Below the pieces are notes generated by a model. It was not told the DNA's origin. It did no database searches and saw only the letters and a program-made list of their open reading frames with translations. A stretch of 64,000 bases of DNA from contig OZ251248.1 in NCBI GenBank assembly GCA_965240325.2, positions 620,001-684,000 of the forward strand, given 5' to 3'. This stretch comes from Rebecca billardiae RCC1528 (Eukaryota; Haptophyta). Positions 32,501 to 44,162 of this stretch are shown piece after piece (position 1 is the stretch's first letter; every line of letters starts with the position of its first letter). The position numbers were made by a program, and so were the translations under genes.

Positions 32501-35500
32501 GCCGATGCGCTCGCCCAGGTAGTACGTCCGCCCCTCCGCCGCCGCCGCGGCGAACGCCGCGGCGCCGCCGTCGTCCGCGCCGCCGTCGTCCGCGCCGCCG
32601 CCGCCGGCGCCGCCGGCGCCGCCGGCGCCGCCGCGCTCGTCCGCGGCCGCGTCCGACGGCGCGCGCGCGAGCGCTCTCGCGCGCAGCGGCGCGCCGCCCT
32701 GCAGCGACACGTTGAACGCCTCGAGCGCCGAGTAGATCACGCGCACGTAGGGCACGGCGGAGAAGTGGCGGCTGTGGTCGCCGGAGGTGTCGATGTGCAC
32801 CGCGATCTCAGAGCCCAGCACCGCGTCCGCGTTCGCGCGCACCTCGAAGAGCGCGCTCGGGCCGTCGCGCGCGTCGGCGCCCTCGGGCTGCGAGAGCGGC
32901 GCGGACGGCGGGCTGAACGAGAGGCCGAGCGCGCGCGGGGTGAGGACGAGCTCGGAGCACATCTGCGCGGCGTCGGCGCACGCGGCGCTCGCCGTCGCGG
33001 CGAAGCTCGCCACGTCGCCCTCGTACAGCCGCACGGCCGCGGGCAGCAGCAATGACTCGCGCTGCCGCACGAGCACCACCTGCGCGGGCGGCGCCTGGAA
33101 GTGCAGCCAGTTGGCGTCGCCCACGTGCCACTGCACCGTGCACGAGCCCGCGTGCTCAAACGAGACGACGGACTCGACCTGCACGACCGACTGCGTGAAG
33201 ACGAGCGTGGCGGGCGCGAAGCTGAGGCACGACGCCGTCGGCGTGAGCGTCACGCGCGTGTACGGCGGCGCGGACACGCTGATCTGCAGGCTCGTGCTCT
33301 CGCCCACGTAGTGCGCGTCGATCGGGTGCTGGAGCAGAAAGTGCTCGGGCGGCCGGATGGTGATGTGCGACTGCACCGGCTCGATGAAGTGCGCGGCGTT
33401 CGCGCCGCCCACCTCGTACGTGACGGGGATCTCGCCCGTGACCGTGCCCTGCACGAAGAAGGTGTGCGAGTGCTCGTGCCCCGCGCGGAAGCGGATGATC
33501 GACGGGCTGAAGAGCAGGCCCGTGCCCGAGGCGCGCAGCGTCACGTCCTGGTCGAGGTGCTTGGTCACCGAGATGGTGAGCGCGGCGATGTCGCCCACGT
33601 ACAGGTCGGGGTACGAGGCGAGGATGGAGAAGGTCTCGAGCTCGATCACCTGCACCTGGCCCACGTCGCGCGCCGGCACACTCACGTGCCGCGCCGCCGA
33701 GCCCTCCGCGCTGAGCCACAGCCGGACGGGCGAGGCGCTCGACGACGCGCCGCGCGTCTGCACGGCGAACGCGCCGCCCGGCGCTGCGGCGCGCAGCTCG
33801 ACGGACGCGGGCGAGACGAGCGCGCCGCCCGACGCGTGCAGCTCGACGCGGAGGTACTCGTCCGGCAGCACCAGCGGCACGCTCACGTTCACGAGCACCA
33901 CGTCGCCCACGTACACCACCGACGCCGACTGCGTGACGGCGAGCTGCTCGGCGGGCGCGAAGACGAGCGACAGCGGCGGCGGCGGCCGGTAGTAGCCCGC
34001 GCTCGGCCCGCTGAGGGCGAACTCGAGCTGCAGCGTGCACGGCGTGGCGGAGGAGATGTTGAGGCGCACGGGCGCGGCGCTGTCCACGTCAAAGACGACC
34101 GCCTCCGACGGCTCGATGCTCGCCGCGCACCCCTGCCCGCGCAGCACCGCGCTCGCCACCAGCCAGCCGTGCGAGCGCAGCGTGGCCGCGTGCGCGGGCC
34201 ACAGGCTCACCGCCGCCACGTCGCCGCGGTAGACGACGCTGCTGTTGTGCTCGGCGCCGACGGGGCGGACGAGGAGTGGCCGCATCGGCTTCACGACGAC
34301 CGTCAGGTTGGGCGGCGCCGCGTACATCGGCGCCGCGCGGTCGTCGACGAGCACCTCCCACCCGACGCTCACCGGCGCGTCGATGGCGGCGGGCGCGCGC
34401 ACGCGCAGCGCCGCGACGAGCGGACCGTCGTCGGCGGCGGCACCGTCCGCGTGCGCGTCGGCGGCGCCGCCCGCCGTCGGCGGCGGCGCGGGCTCGAAGC
34501 GCGCGAGCGGCGGCTCGAAGGTGAGGCCGGGCGAGTGGACCGGGCGCACGACCACCGTGCGCAGCGGCGCGCGCGAGATGCTCACGTTGAGCCACTTCGC
34601 CTCCGAGTACTCGCGGATCGTGAGCTCGCCGCCCGGCGCCGCCGCCCAGCGCGTGACGCGGATGGCCCCGCGCGCGCGCACCGACGCTCCGAGCACGCGC
34701 GGCGGCTCAAAGGCGAGGCGCTGGGCGTCGCTCTCGAGCGCGAAGCTGATGGTCGCCTCGCCGGGCTGCACCGCGCGCAGCACCACGCTCGTCGCGCGCC
34801 GGTCGCCCGACGTCCACGCCAGGTGGTCCGGGAGCGTCCGGACCGCGGGCGAGGAGGGCGTGAGCCGCAGCCCCAGCTGCTGCCGCTCGGCGAGCGCGCG
34901 CTGCGGCGCGTGCTCGACCAGCACGTCAAAGCGCGCCTCCTCGCCCACGTACAGCGGGGGCAGCGCGGCGGGGGAGATGGTGAACGAGCCCTGCTCAATC
35001 ACCGCGAGCGACATGTTCCGCGGCGGCACCATCCACCCCACCGCCTCGGGCCCCGCGTGTGCGGGCGCGGGCGCGAGCGGCCTGATGCGGAACGAGAGTG
35101 TGTAGTCGCCCGCCACGCCGCCGACCGCCGAGACGGCGAGCGCGCCGCTCGCGCCGCGCGCGAAGAGGAGCTCGGGCGGGTCGAAGCGCAGCGCGCTGGG
35201 CGTGTCGTCCGCGCCGTACAGCACGCGCTGCGCCGAGGGCACCAGCCGCACGCTCACCATCGGCGGCTCCGTGGGCTGCACCGTGAGCGCGCACACCTCG
35301 CCCGCGTACGGCACCGCGGCCGGCAGCGACACGCGGAACGACGGCCGCGGCGCCACGACGAGCTCGAGCGGCGGGGAGGGCGCGCGGTGCGCGGCAGCGG
35401 CGTACGGGCGCGCGACGACGACGACCAGCCCCGGCTCGCTCGCCGTGAGCTCGAACGACGCGCTCGCGTTCGGCGCGCCCGGCGTGGGCGGCGCCATGTG

Positions 35501-36410
35501 CGCGGCCGCGGGCGCGACGGTCACGCTGCCCTCCGCCTCCGAGCGGCGGCCGCCGCCGCCGACCGCGCTCTGGTCGATGGCCTCGACGGAGACGCCGAGC
35601 GCGTCGGCGTCGCCCTCGTCGGCGCTGACCATCGCCGTGCTCACCACCACGGTCCGCGTGTCGCCCACGAAGAACGGCCGCGCCGGCTGCGCGGGCGCGA
35701 CGCGCGCGCGCAGCTGCAGCCGCGCGCGCACGGCCAGCGGCAGCGCGGCGCCGCCCGAGTACGCGGCCGCCAGCCGGCCCTCGACGCTCGCGCGCACGGC
35801 GGTCTCGCCGCCGGGCGCGTCCTCGCGCACGGCGACGGTGAACCAGCCGACGCACCCGCCGTCACCGTCGGCGCTCCGCGCGAGCTCGCTCACGCTCGAC
35901 GACGCGACGCGCAGCCGCGCGCCGTCGGCGGGCTCGAGGCGCACGGAGACGGCGCCGCAGCCGCCGGCGTCGTCCGGCGGCGACGGGACGCGCGCCGAGA
36001 GCGCGACCGTCTCGCCCGGCCAGACGGCGGCGCGCGAGCAGTTGAGCTCGAGCGGCTCGCGCTCGAGCACGCGCACCGCCACGTCGGGCAGCGCGACGAA
36101 GTGCGGCGAGTCCGCGCCCGCCGTGTAGAAGCGCAGCGTCGCGTTGCCCGCGCGCTGCGCCGTCACCGTGAGCGACGCGCGCGTGCCGCCCGCGGCCGTG
36201 AACCGCACGCGCGGCGGCGCAAGGCTGAGGTTCGCGGCGACGGGGATGAGCACGACCTCGTCGTCGGGCGCGCGCGGGATCGAGACGTTGAACGCCACGC
36301 TCTCGCCCACGTACAGCGCGCGCGCCGGCGCGGGCGGCTGCAGCGCGAACCGCTGCAGCGGGTGCACCGACACGTTGAACGACACGCGCGAGGGCGGCGC
36401 GCGCGCGCCG

Positions 36411-36465
<55 letters not shown>

Positions 36466-37096
36466 GCGCGCTCGGCTCGAAGGCGAAGTGGGCGGCGTCG
36501 TCGCCGCTCAGCTGGAGCGCGAGCTCCACCGCGCCCGCGTGCAGCCCGTCCACCGTGATCGAGCCGCTCGCGCCCGAGCTCGGCATGAAGACGAGCGTGG
36601 GCGGGCGGATGCGCGCGGTTGCCGCGTCGAGCGCCGGCGTCACGATCAGCATCGCCGAGGGCGCGTGCGAGAGCGTGACGCTGAGGTGCACCTCGTCGCC
36701 CTCGTACACGACCGGGCCGGGCGACAGCGCCACGGCCACGCGGCCGATGGGCAGCACGAGTGGCAGCCGCGCGCCGTCCGCCCACGCGTTGCCGTCGATC
36801 GTCAGCATCGGCCGCGGCGCCGCCACCGTCGGCACGCGCGCGCGCGCGGTGAAGAGGTGCGGCCCGGCGGCGACGCTCGCGGCGTCGGCGCGCGCGATCG
36901 CAATCGACGGCTCGAACGCGTAGCCGTCCGCCGCCGGCTCGATCACCCGCGCCGTGCCGTTGCAGCCGACCGCGAGCTGCACGGTCTCGCCCACGTACGC
37001 CACGGCACCCCACGGCGGCGACGCGGGGAGGATCTCGCACGGCGGGCGGGCGGCGACGGCACCGGCCGCCACGAGGAGCGGGCCCAGCAGCCACAT
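26600..37096 (-). CDS. Giant receptor-like CPA2 cation/proton antiporter with repeat ectodomain and RCK-like tail
   Basis: Three exons, 37096-28661, 28555-28154 and 28015-26600, give 3,417 aa. The 8.4-kb first exon is uninterrupted. ATG 37096 opens a signal peptide (MWLLGPLLVAAGAVAA). Residues 25 to about 2490 hold roughly 18 diverged repeats of about 110-130 aa, many starting YVGE/YVGD and containing a P..L.F strand and (A/P)..H F..P. Four filamin-like repeats follow, with PNPV..GE.V.C and D..GN. Residues about 2495-2945 form a multi-helix CPA2 antiporter (GYLLVGMAVGPHM, then RSPSSAIAIISELGAKGPF). Where DD, ND or QD normally occurs, this protein has M2664-D2665. The cytosolic tail has a TrkA-N/RCK-like fold (GVLVVVEPWDD, then FDIDFLRLQRAM and FVLIFTPYDEANYLV) split by about 150 low-complexity residues and without GxGxxG. 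It likely exchanges Na+ or K+ for H+ at a membrane, with the repeats outside or lumenal. Confidence 0.88.
36412..36465 (-). repeat. (GGC)n tract coding polyglycine in the antiporter ectodomain
   Basis: About 17-18 consecutive Gly codons in the giant antiporter, located at the end of the second ectodomain repeat. It is an in-frame triplet tract and probably length-variable. Confidence 0.95.
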
Positions 37097-37513
37097 GCCC
37101 GGCGGTGCGTGGAGCGCGCGAGCGTCGCGCGGCGTGCGAGCCTCGGGACGCGGCGGGCGCGAGTCCGCCGGCACGGGCGGCGGAGGATGCGCGGGGGAAA
37201 GCTGCACAGGCTCCGCCGCCGCGACGATGATGATGTCGGCCTCGGATCATCACAGTGTGATCCCTCGCCCAGCCTGCGAGGCCCGCTGATGTCCAGCAGT
37301 GTGGGCAAAGGGAAAAACAAGCGGCGCGCCGGCACTCGGCAGGCGCATGGAGCGCAGAGCGCTGCCGGAACTTTCGTCATCATCAGCACACAAGCAAAGT
37401 CCTTTTGGCAGCTGGTGGCGAGCGCGCAGGAAGAAAGCTCGTCGCGTGCCTGGCCACGGCCACGGTCGTTTCATGGCGGGCCAAGACACTGCGCCTTGAA
37501 CGACGCAGGCACC
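37097..37513. promoter_or_regulatory. Divergent promoter interval (antiporter / SHIPPO-like gene)
   Basis: 417 bp between the start codons at 37096 (-) and 37514 (+). It contains an imperfect dyad at 37244-37263 with outer arms GGATCA/TGATCC and the inner palindrome TCACAGTGTGA. An in-frame ATG at 37289 could extend the plus-strand gene by 75 residues, but the mixed composition of 37290-37500 looks like leader, not coding sequence. Confidence 0.45.
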
Positions 37514-38947
37514 ATGTCGCGCACGCCGGCGCACGACGGCGCGCAGCGGCAGCAGATCATGTACCGCCACATGGCGCAGCACCAGGAGATCGCCAAGCTC
37601 GTCGCCTTCGCGCACCTGCGCGGCGAGCTGCCGGCGGTCGGCCCGCTGCTCGTGAAGCGCCCTGACTACCGCGCGGAGAACGAGCGTGCGCTCGCGCGCG
37701 CGGAGGACGAGGAGCGACGCATGTCGATGCTGCGCTCGAAGAGCTCGCGTGGCGAAGGCGCGCCCAAGCCGCCCAAGCCCGCGCCGCGCGCCGCGGCCGC
37801 CGACGCGAGCGCGCCGAGCGCGAGGCCGCGCCGGCACGGCGGCGGCGGCGGCGGCTCGTCCGCCGCGCGCGAGCGCGTGCGCGTGCGGCTGCGGCGCGAG
37901 GGCGCGGTCGCAGCGGCGACCGCTCGGGCGGAGGCCGCACCCGCCGGCCCGGTGCTGCACGTGCGCCGCCTGCGCCCGTACTCCACGCTGCACGTGCTCC
38001 CCGCGTCGGTCGGCCGGCCCGAGCCCGTGCGCGTGCAGCCTCCGGCGCGCGTGGGCGCCGAGGGCGGCGCGCCCGTGGCGCTCGACGCGCGCGCGCGGCG
38101 CGAGCCGCCGGGCGCGCCGCCGACGCGCGTCGTCTTCGGCACGGCCGTGGCCGAGCGCCCGATCGAGCGCTCGCAGCAGTGGTCGCGCGGGCGCACGCAG
38201 TTCTGGGAGACGGGCGAGGGCGTGCCCGAGCTGCCTGCGGACGAAGTGTCGCGCGCGCACGCCACCACGCGCCAGCGCACGGACACGGGCACCAACTTCC
38301 CGGCGCCGGGCGTGCCGCTCTGGCCGCCCTCGCCGCGGCGGGCGGTGGGCGAGCACCTCGGACCCGGCGCGTACGCCAAGCCGTACGGCGACCGCGTGCG
38401 CGACCCGTGGACGCTGCCCGTCGACGAGCGGCTGCGGCCGTCTTCCGCGTTCGTCGCGCGCGAGAGCGTGCGACTCTGGTCGGACACACACGCCGGCTCG
38501 GACGAGCTGGGGGCGCACGCGCGCGTCGGGCCGGACGGCGTGCTCGTGGAGCCGAGGCCGGCGAGCGACGCGGGCTACGCGCGGTACACGCTCGCGCAGA
38601 TCGTGCGCGCGCGCACGCCGCCGCGTAGCCTGCTCGCGCATGGCGACGCGAGCAGCATCGCCCGGCCGACGTTCGTGCAGCAGCAGCGCGCCGCGCAGGA
38701 GCTGGCGCGCAGACGCAGCGAGCAGGTCGAGGCGCGCCTCGCGGCGGACCCGGCCAACGACTCTGCCACGGTCGCGACGCATGGCAGCGCAGCGTCGCCG
38801 CGCATCCGGCCCGAGACCCTCCTCATGCTCGGCGGCGTGCCCCCGGGTGGCCTCCGCGGCAGTGTGACGACGGACAGCCTCACGGCCGTGTCGAGCAGGC
38901 TGCTCGGCGCGGGCGGCGCGGCCGCCCCCAACGGCGCCGTCTCGTAG
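37514..38947 (+). CDS. SHIPPO-like (GPGxY-motif) protein, probably flagellar
   Basis: Single exon, 477 aa. The N-terminus has a His/Gln-rich helix (RQQIMYRHMAQHQEIAKLVA) and a charged region, then a Gly/Arg-rich linker. From residue 200 on come basic/aromatic blocks: TRVVFGTAV, RGRTQFWETGEG, and LGPGAYAKPYG near residue 285, with nearby DPWTLPVDERLRPSSAF. The GPGAY motif with spaced Pro/aromatic blocks resembles SHIPPO/CIMAP (outer dense fibre 3-like) proteins, which bind inside ciliary microtubules. There is only one clear motif copy, so the assignment is tentative. The C-terminus is Ser/Gly/Ala-rich with no transmembrane helix. ATG 37514 was preferred over 37289 (see the promoter entry). 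Confidence 0.7.
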   Translation: MSRTPAHDGAQRQQIMYRHMAQHQEIAKLVAFAHLRGELPAVGPLLVKRPDYRAENERALARAEDEERRMSMLRSKSSRGEGAPKPPKPAPRAAAADASAPSARPRRHGGGGGGSSAARERVRVRLRREGAVAAATARAEAAPAGPVLHVRRLRPYSTLHVLPASVGRPEPVRVQPPARVGAEGGAPVALDARARREPPGAPPTRVVFGTAVAERPIERSQQWSRGRTQFWETGEGVPELPADEVSRAHATTRQRTDTGTNFPAPGVPLWPPSPRRAVGEHLGPGAYAKPYGDRVRDPWTLPVDERLRPSSAFVARESVRLWSDTHAGSDELGAHARVGPDGVLVEPRPASDAGYARYTLAQIVRARTPPRSLLAHGDASSIARPTFVQQQRAAQELARRRSEQVEARLAADPANDSATVATHGSAASPRIRPETLLMLGGVPPGGLRGSVTTDSLTAVSSRLLGAGGAAAPNGAVS

Positions 38948-41299
38948 TCCCACGGCAGAGTGCGTTTGTCGCCTGTCGGCGCCGCGGCCCCGCGCTCCCT
39001 TCACGAAACGCCGACGGAAGTCCACTACGTCAATAACGATCGGTTAGCAGCCGTGCCAACAGATATGACGATGGAGGTCTGCCGCGCACTGCCACTACTT
39101 TTGGCAGCACGAAAATTGCCCGGCCGGGACTCTTTGGTCAGATGACGAAGCGCTTTGCCGCTGCGCAATCCGAGAGTTCGGATCCATGGCAGAGTCTGTC
39201 GCGGAGTCGAAGATCTCGGAGCGTTGCGCCAGCTGGACAAACGCGAGGACGCTAGCTTTCGTAGATCACGAAGCTACGGAGGGCCTCCGACGAGAGTCGC
39301 CTTCGGATCGGGGCCCTCTCCCGCTGTGCCGCATCGGCGCACGCTCGGCGGGCTACGTTTGCGCACGCCGTGCAGCTCGCGGCGCGTGCGCTTCCGCTAG
39401 CTGGCACACGGCTCCTGAGGCACAAGTCGAACGACCGCAGCTGGGATGCCCTTTCGCGCCGCAAGGACGCGTGCGAGGCCGGTCGCCGCGGGCGAGCGGC
39501 GAGGCCGTGCTGCCTGCACGTTGGGCGCCCATGGACGTGGCTTCGCCGCGCGCACTGAGGCTGGCGAGCGTCGCGACCAAGATTAACGACGCGCGCAACG
39601 CACCATCTGCCCGCTTCCTTGCCTCCGACGCACGTATTCTGCGGGCAGCGGCGACTCGCCCGCCCATGCGTGGCGAACGAGGCCGCCATCAGCCGCGCTT
39701 GCCGTTGCCAGAGCGCAGAACGTTTGTATTAAAAAGCGCAGATCTGAAAAGACCGGAAGGGTTTGTCCAGCTGGCGCAACGCCTCTGTCGTCGGATAGAT
39801 AGCGCCGCGTTTACAGACGGTGTTTCTGCTGTCGGCGGATTCATACTTGCACAGCGACCCTGGTGCGACGGGCGCTGCAGCCGTCGCTCGCGCCGCAACA
39901 CATGGTGCTGGTGCCGCCCAACTGGCGCCTGTCACATGGCGACGCATGCCCCGAGCTTCAGTCCGGCCATGCTTCGCGCTGTGCCTGAAGTCCGGCCATG
40001 CGTACGACAATGTCACCACCAACATGCCTGCAGCGTCGACTACGGCAAGTGTCCCGAGGCCCGCGGCGGCGTTGAGCAGAACGCAGACGGGCCCCGCATG
40101 TCCGCATCTAGGCACGCCATAGCTCCGCTCAAAGACACCCGGCGCGGCGCGGCAGGCCACACCTTCCTCGTCGCCACAGCTCGGCCAGCCTGGGTGCAAG
40201 CTCACTTGCAGGCTCGGTGTCGAACGCGGACGTCGCCACACAGGCCCTGGAAGTGAAGGCTTGTCAGCGGCGGTATACGCGGGAGGCGCGCGAAACGACG
40301 AGACGTCGCTATCACGCTCGTGTCCATGGCGATCTCGGCCGCGGCCAGACCACACCCGTGTGCGATTGCGCTGGCTCATCAGCAGTAGCCGTGTATTGTC
40401 GTCGGGGGACGAAGGAATGCCAAGCGCTCGGCGCAGCAGGATGAGATTGTTGGGTCAGCGGCGCCCGCGCTGCGGGCCGCCCTCGAGCCGCCGCTTCCGT
40501 CCGCGCCAACAGCGCCTTAGCAGCCGTTCACCGCCCCAGTCTCGCCGGCCGTCGCCACCGCCTTCGACGTTCCCGCGGCCGTTCGAAAAAAGGTTGTCTC
40601 GCCAGCGAGCGCGCCGGCGGCGTTGGCGCGCGCACTGGTCAGATGACGAAGCGTATCACCGCTGGTGCTATCAGAGTCGACTCCGGTGGCGCAGCGGTAT
40701 CACGCACCCTGTCGGCCTACGTGGCGACAGCTCCGTGGCGCGACAGCTGGCAGAGCGCAACACTCGTATTCGTACACGGTATCTCCGGCCGCGCCACAGG
40801 CATGCGCAAGTTTTAGTTGCCACCGAAGCCATATCGAGGGCCTGGCCACGCTCAGCACACCGGTTGTCGACTGCGAAAAGCCGGCCGTGGCGAAAGCACC
40901 GCCGCGTCGCTCACAGTAGGTCGCTGGGCACCAGACTGGCCACGTGACGGTGACTAAGTCATAACCCGAACGGCACAAGCAGAGAGTTCATTCTGGCGCG
41001 CGTGCGCATGTGCTCATTGCGCGCCGCGGCGGCGTGGCCCAACCGACACACGTGCAACCCATTGCGGGGTTCACGTGATGTCCAACAAGAGAGACCATCG
41101 CCCGATGCAATGTTTACGTTTTGGTCGCTGCTTGATGCTAGCACAGGTCTATACTAAGGAATACCCATCTAATAAGCTTACACATGCCTGTCTATACCGA
41201 CGAATCGTGGACGCGCGCCGCCAAAGATCGTCCGTCCGTTCGCGCACATTTGAGCGGGGCGGGTGTCCGTCTTCTGCACGTCGGGCGGGCAGGGCAGCC
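38948..41299. other. Intergenic, 2.3 kb, with short shared and inverted repeats
   Basis: No ORF looks like a genuine gene. The 356-codon frame at 39186-40256 lacks the GC3 bias and protein texture of the neighbours. Two repeat relations were seen: a 22-bp inverted repeat (39221-39242 against 39761-39782), and an 18-bp direct repeat TGGTCAGATGACGAAGCG at 39135 and 40636. The stretch may be a decayed mobile or genic remnant. 40920-41200 is AT-richer. Confidence 0.5.
39221..39782. repeat. 22-bp perfect inverted repeat with 518-bp spacer
   Basis: GCGTTGCGCCAGCTGGACAA followed by AC at 39221-39242 has an exact reverse complement at 39761-39782. Reading inward from either end, both arms can encode ALRQLDK. 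Similarity stops at the arm edges. The arms could be terminal inverted repeats of a small element or two fragments of the same lost gene. Confidence 0.6.
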
Positions 41300-44128
41300 T
41301 CATGCGGCATCTCCTTGGCCACCCTCACGGCCAGGTCTGTCGCCCGGCTCGCCCATGTGGACGTCGCCGTCGAGGCCGTCCAGCGGGGCCTTGTCCTCGC
41401 CCAAGCTGGCATCGTCATCGTCGGCCCGCGCGCTCGAAGCGGGCGCGTCGCGGCCCTCGGGCGAGTAAGCTGCTACCGGCTCGCCACCGTCGTCGGCCTC
41501 AGGCGCTGCGGCGGTCGCGGTCGCGGGGACTTCTCGCATCACGGTCGACGAAGGCTGCGCAGTCGGCTCTGGCTGCGGGGCGAGTACGCCCTCCGGCGCT
41601 GCGCTGCTCGGGGCGCGCTCGACTGCGTCATCAGCTGCGCTCGCCAGCGGCGCAACCACCGCCTCGTCGTCGGAGGCAGGGGCCATGGGCGCCTCAGCGC
41701 TTGCGTCGGCAGCGCCGATGCTCGCAGGCGCATGCGCCGTGGGCGAGGCAGGCGAGTTGAACTCGTCATCAACCTCCATGCGCTCGTTCTCAGTGGGGGA
41801 TGGGGCGCCCTCGGTCGCCACCGTGGCCGCAGCCTCACCAGCCTCACCGTCTGCCGGGGCCCCGCTCTCTGCGGCTGGCGCATGCTGCACGGCCGCGGGT
41901 GCGCGAGCCGCAGGCCCGGCCTCCGCGGCCCTTGGCGCGGCTTCGCTCACTGGCGCGGTGGCCGCTACCGCCTCTGGCTTGGCGGCGGCGGCGGCGGCCT
42001 GCGCCATGAGCGCCTCGTGGGCGGCCATGTCGGCGCGGTGCATGCGCTGCGCGCCGCTCGCCGCCTGCTGCAGCCGCAGCAGCTGCGACATGTGCGGGTT
42101 GAGATCGAAGAGCGTGCTCTCGCGCGGCAGGTTGGCGTCGGGCGCGGGCTCGCGCTTGGCGGAGGGCAGAGTGCCATACGCGATGTGCACCTCGAGCATG
42201 GCTGCGCGCGGCGAACGGGGCGGGGCGCGCGCGTGAGGCGGGCCTGCCGCGCGGCGGCGCGGGGCGCGCCAGCGGCGCGCGCCGCGCGCGCGCACCGAGG
42301 CGGAGCGCGTCCATGCGGAGCGCGCCCGCGGCGCTGGCGCACTCGGCCATCTTGGCGACGCACTGCGCGTCGTCTGCGAGCGTGGGCGTGGGCGGCACCG
42401 CGCTCGTCGTGCCCGCCGACGCGGCGATCTTTTCGTACAGCTGGCGCTTCTCGCGCTGCTGGCAAAGCGCGGACGAGAGGCGGTTGATCTCCTGCACCAG
42501 CTCGGACTGCCGGTGCTGCGCTCGGCGCGGCGGCGCGGCGTGCGCGGGGCGCGCGGGCGGGGCGGGCTCGTGCGTGCGCGGCGGGCGCGCGCGGCGGGCG
42601 CGCGCGGCGGGCGCGCGCGGGGGTCGCGGCGGGCGCACGGCGCGCGCGCGCGCGCGCGGCGCGCACCTGGAACGAGGCCATGAAGGCGCGGATGCAGTGC
42701 GACGCGTCGAGGCGGCATGAGCGCTGCACGTCGCGCACGTGCGCGCCGACCGCGGTGCACACCGCCATCGCCGCCGAGTGCAGCGCGACGATGGCGACCT
42801 GCGCGGAGGCCCAGGTGTCCGAGGCCGCGGCCGCGCTGCCGTCCGCGCCGCCCGCCGACGCGGGCGCGGGCACGCCCAGCTCGGCGGTGTGCGGGATGGG
42901 CGGCGGCAGCGGCGGCGGCAGCGGCAGCGCCATCGTGCGCGCCATGCTCGGCGGCGCGTCAACCGCGCGGATGGCCGTGGCGGTGGGGAGGTCGCGGATC
43001 GCGCGCATGGCCTCGCGCAGGCCGTGCCACTGGCGGTGCGCGTTGGCGCACGACGTGCCCACCTTGCCCATCATGTCCGAGAGCCGCGTGAGCGCGTGCG
43101 CGTGCGTGGCGATCTGGCGGCACGCGTCGAGCACCTCTGCGCCCGCGAGCGCGGCGCCGCTCGGCAGCTCGGGCACTTGCGCGGTCGGCGCGGCCTGGCG
43201 GCAGAGCGCGACGAGCGGCGAGAGCGGCAGGCGCTGCACGGCGCGCAGCCCGGAGAGCAGCACGACCAGCGCCTGTAGCGCGCCGCTCACCGCCTTCTCC
43301 GCCGCGCCCATCGTCTCGGCCGCGACGCGCGACGCGGCGGGCGCGGCGGCGGCGGCGGCGGCCGCGGCCGCCGAGCAGAGCGCGCCGCCGCCGTCCGCGC
43401 CGCCGCCCGCCAAGCCGCCGCCGCCCTTGGGCGCGGCGCCGGCGCCCGCCACGCCGGGCGGCGCGCCGCGCGCCGCGCTCGCGCGCCGCGCCGCCGATGC
43501 CGCCACCGCCGACGCCGCCGCCGCCGCGCCGCCGCCGCCGCCGCCCGCCGCGCCGCCGGCGCCGGCGCCGAGCGCGGGCGCGCAGCCCAAGTGCGGCGTG
43601 TGCGTGGGCGTGGGCGTCGGCACGACTGCGAGCGGGTCCAGCCCGGGGGGCGAGGCGTGGCGCTGCACCGCGCGGCCGATCTGCGCGCTGAGCAGCGTGA
43701 GCGCGACGACGAGCGCGTTGAGCCCGCCGTCCAGCCGCTCGAGCATCGACTCGGCGTACGGCACGTGCGTCCCGCCCGCGAGCGCGTAGCCGGCGTTCGC
43801 CTCAAAGGCCGTGCGCACGAGGCAGGGCAGCAGCGCGCCCTCCGCGCCCGAGATCGGGTTGGCCACAAACAGCTTCGCCACCTCCGCGCAGTGCGCCACG
43901 TCCTCCGCGCCGAGGCCGACGACGGGGGGCACGCCGCTCGAGAGCGGCGGCGCGAGCGCCCCGCCCGCGCCCGCCGCGCGCTCGCTCGCCGCGGCGCTGA
44001 ACTCGCTGAGCGCGCTGTCGGCGAGCGCGGCCGCCTTTGACGCGGTGAGCAGGTCCCACAGAGCAAACAGCCGCTTGGGCAGCGTGGGCAGCTGGAGCGA
44101 GGGGTGCGCCGGCGCGGACGCGGCGACC

Positions 44129-44162
<34 letters not shown>

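Noticed and set aside
28703-33055. 1,450-codon plus-strand ORF opposite the giant antiporter
   Set aside because: It is antisense to the antiporter's open frame. High GC suppresses stop codons on the opposite strand. The translation is almost only Arg, His, Glu, Ala and Val, without any domain.
33101-37513. Plus-strand ORF running on into the SHIPPO-like gene
   Set aside because: Only the part from 37514 on looks like protein. Upstream it is an Arg/His-rich shadow of the antiporter exon in the opposite direction.
39186-40256. 356-codon plus-strand ORF in the intergenic stretch
   Set aside because: Amino-acid texture and codon use are unlike the real genes. It overlaps inverted repeats and carries no motif. 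Described as non-coding instead.
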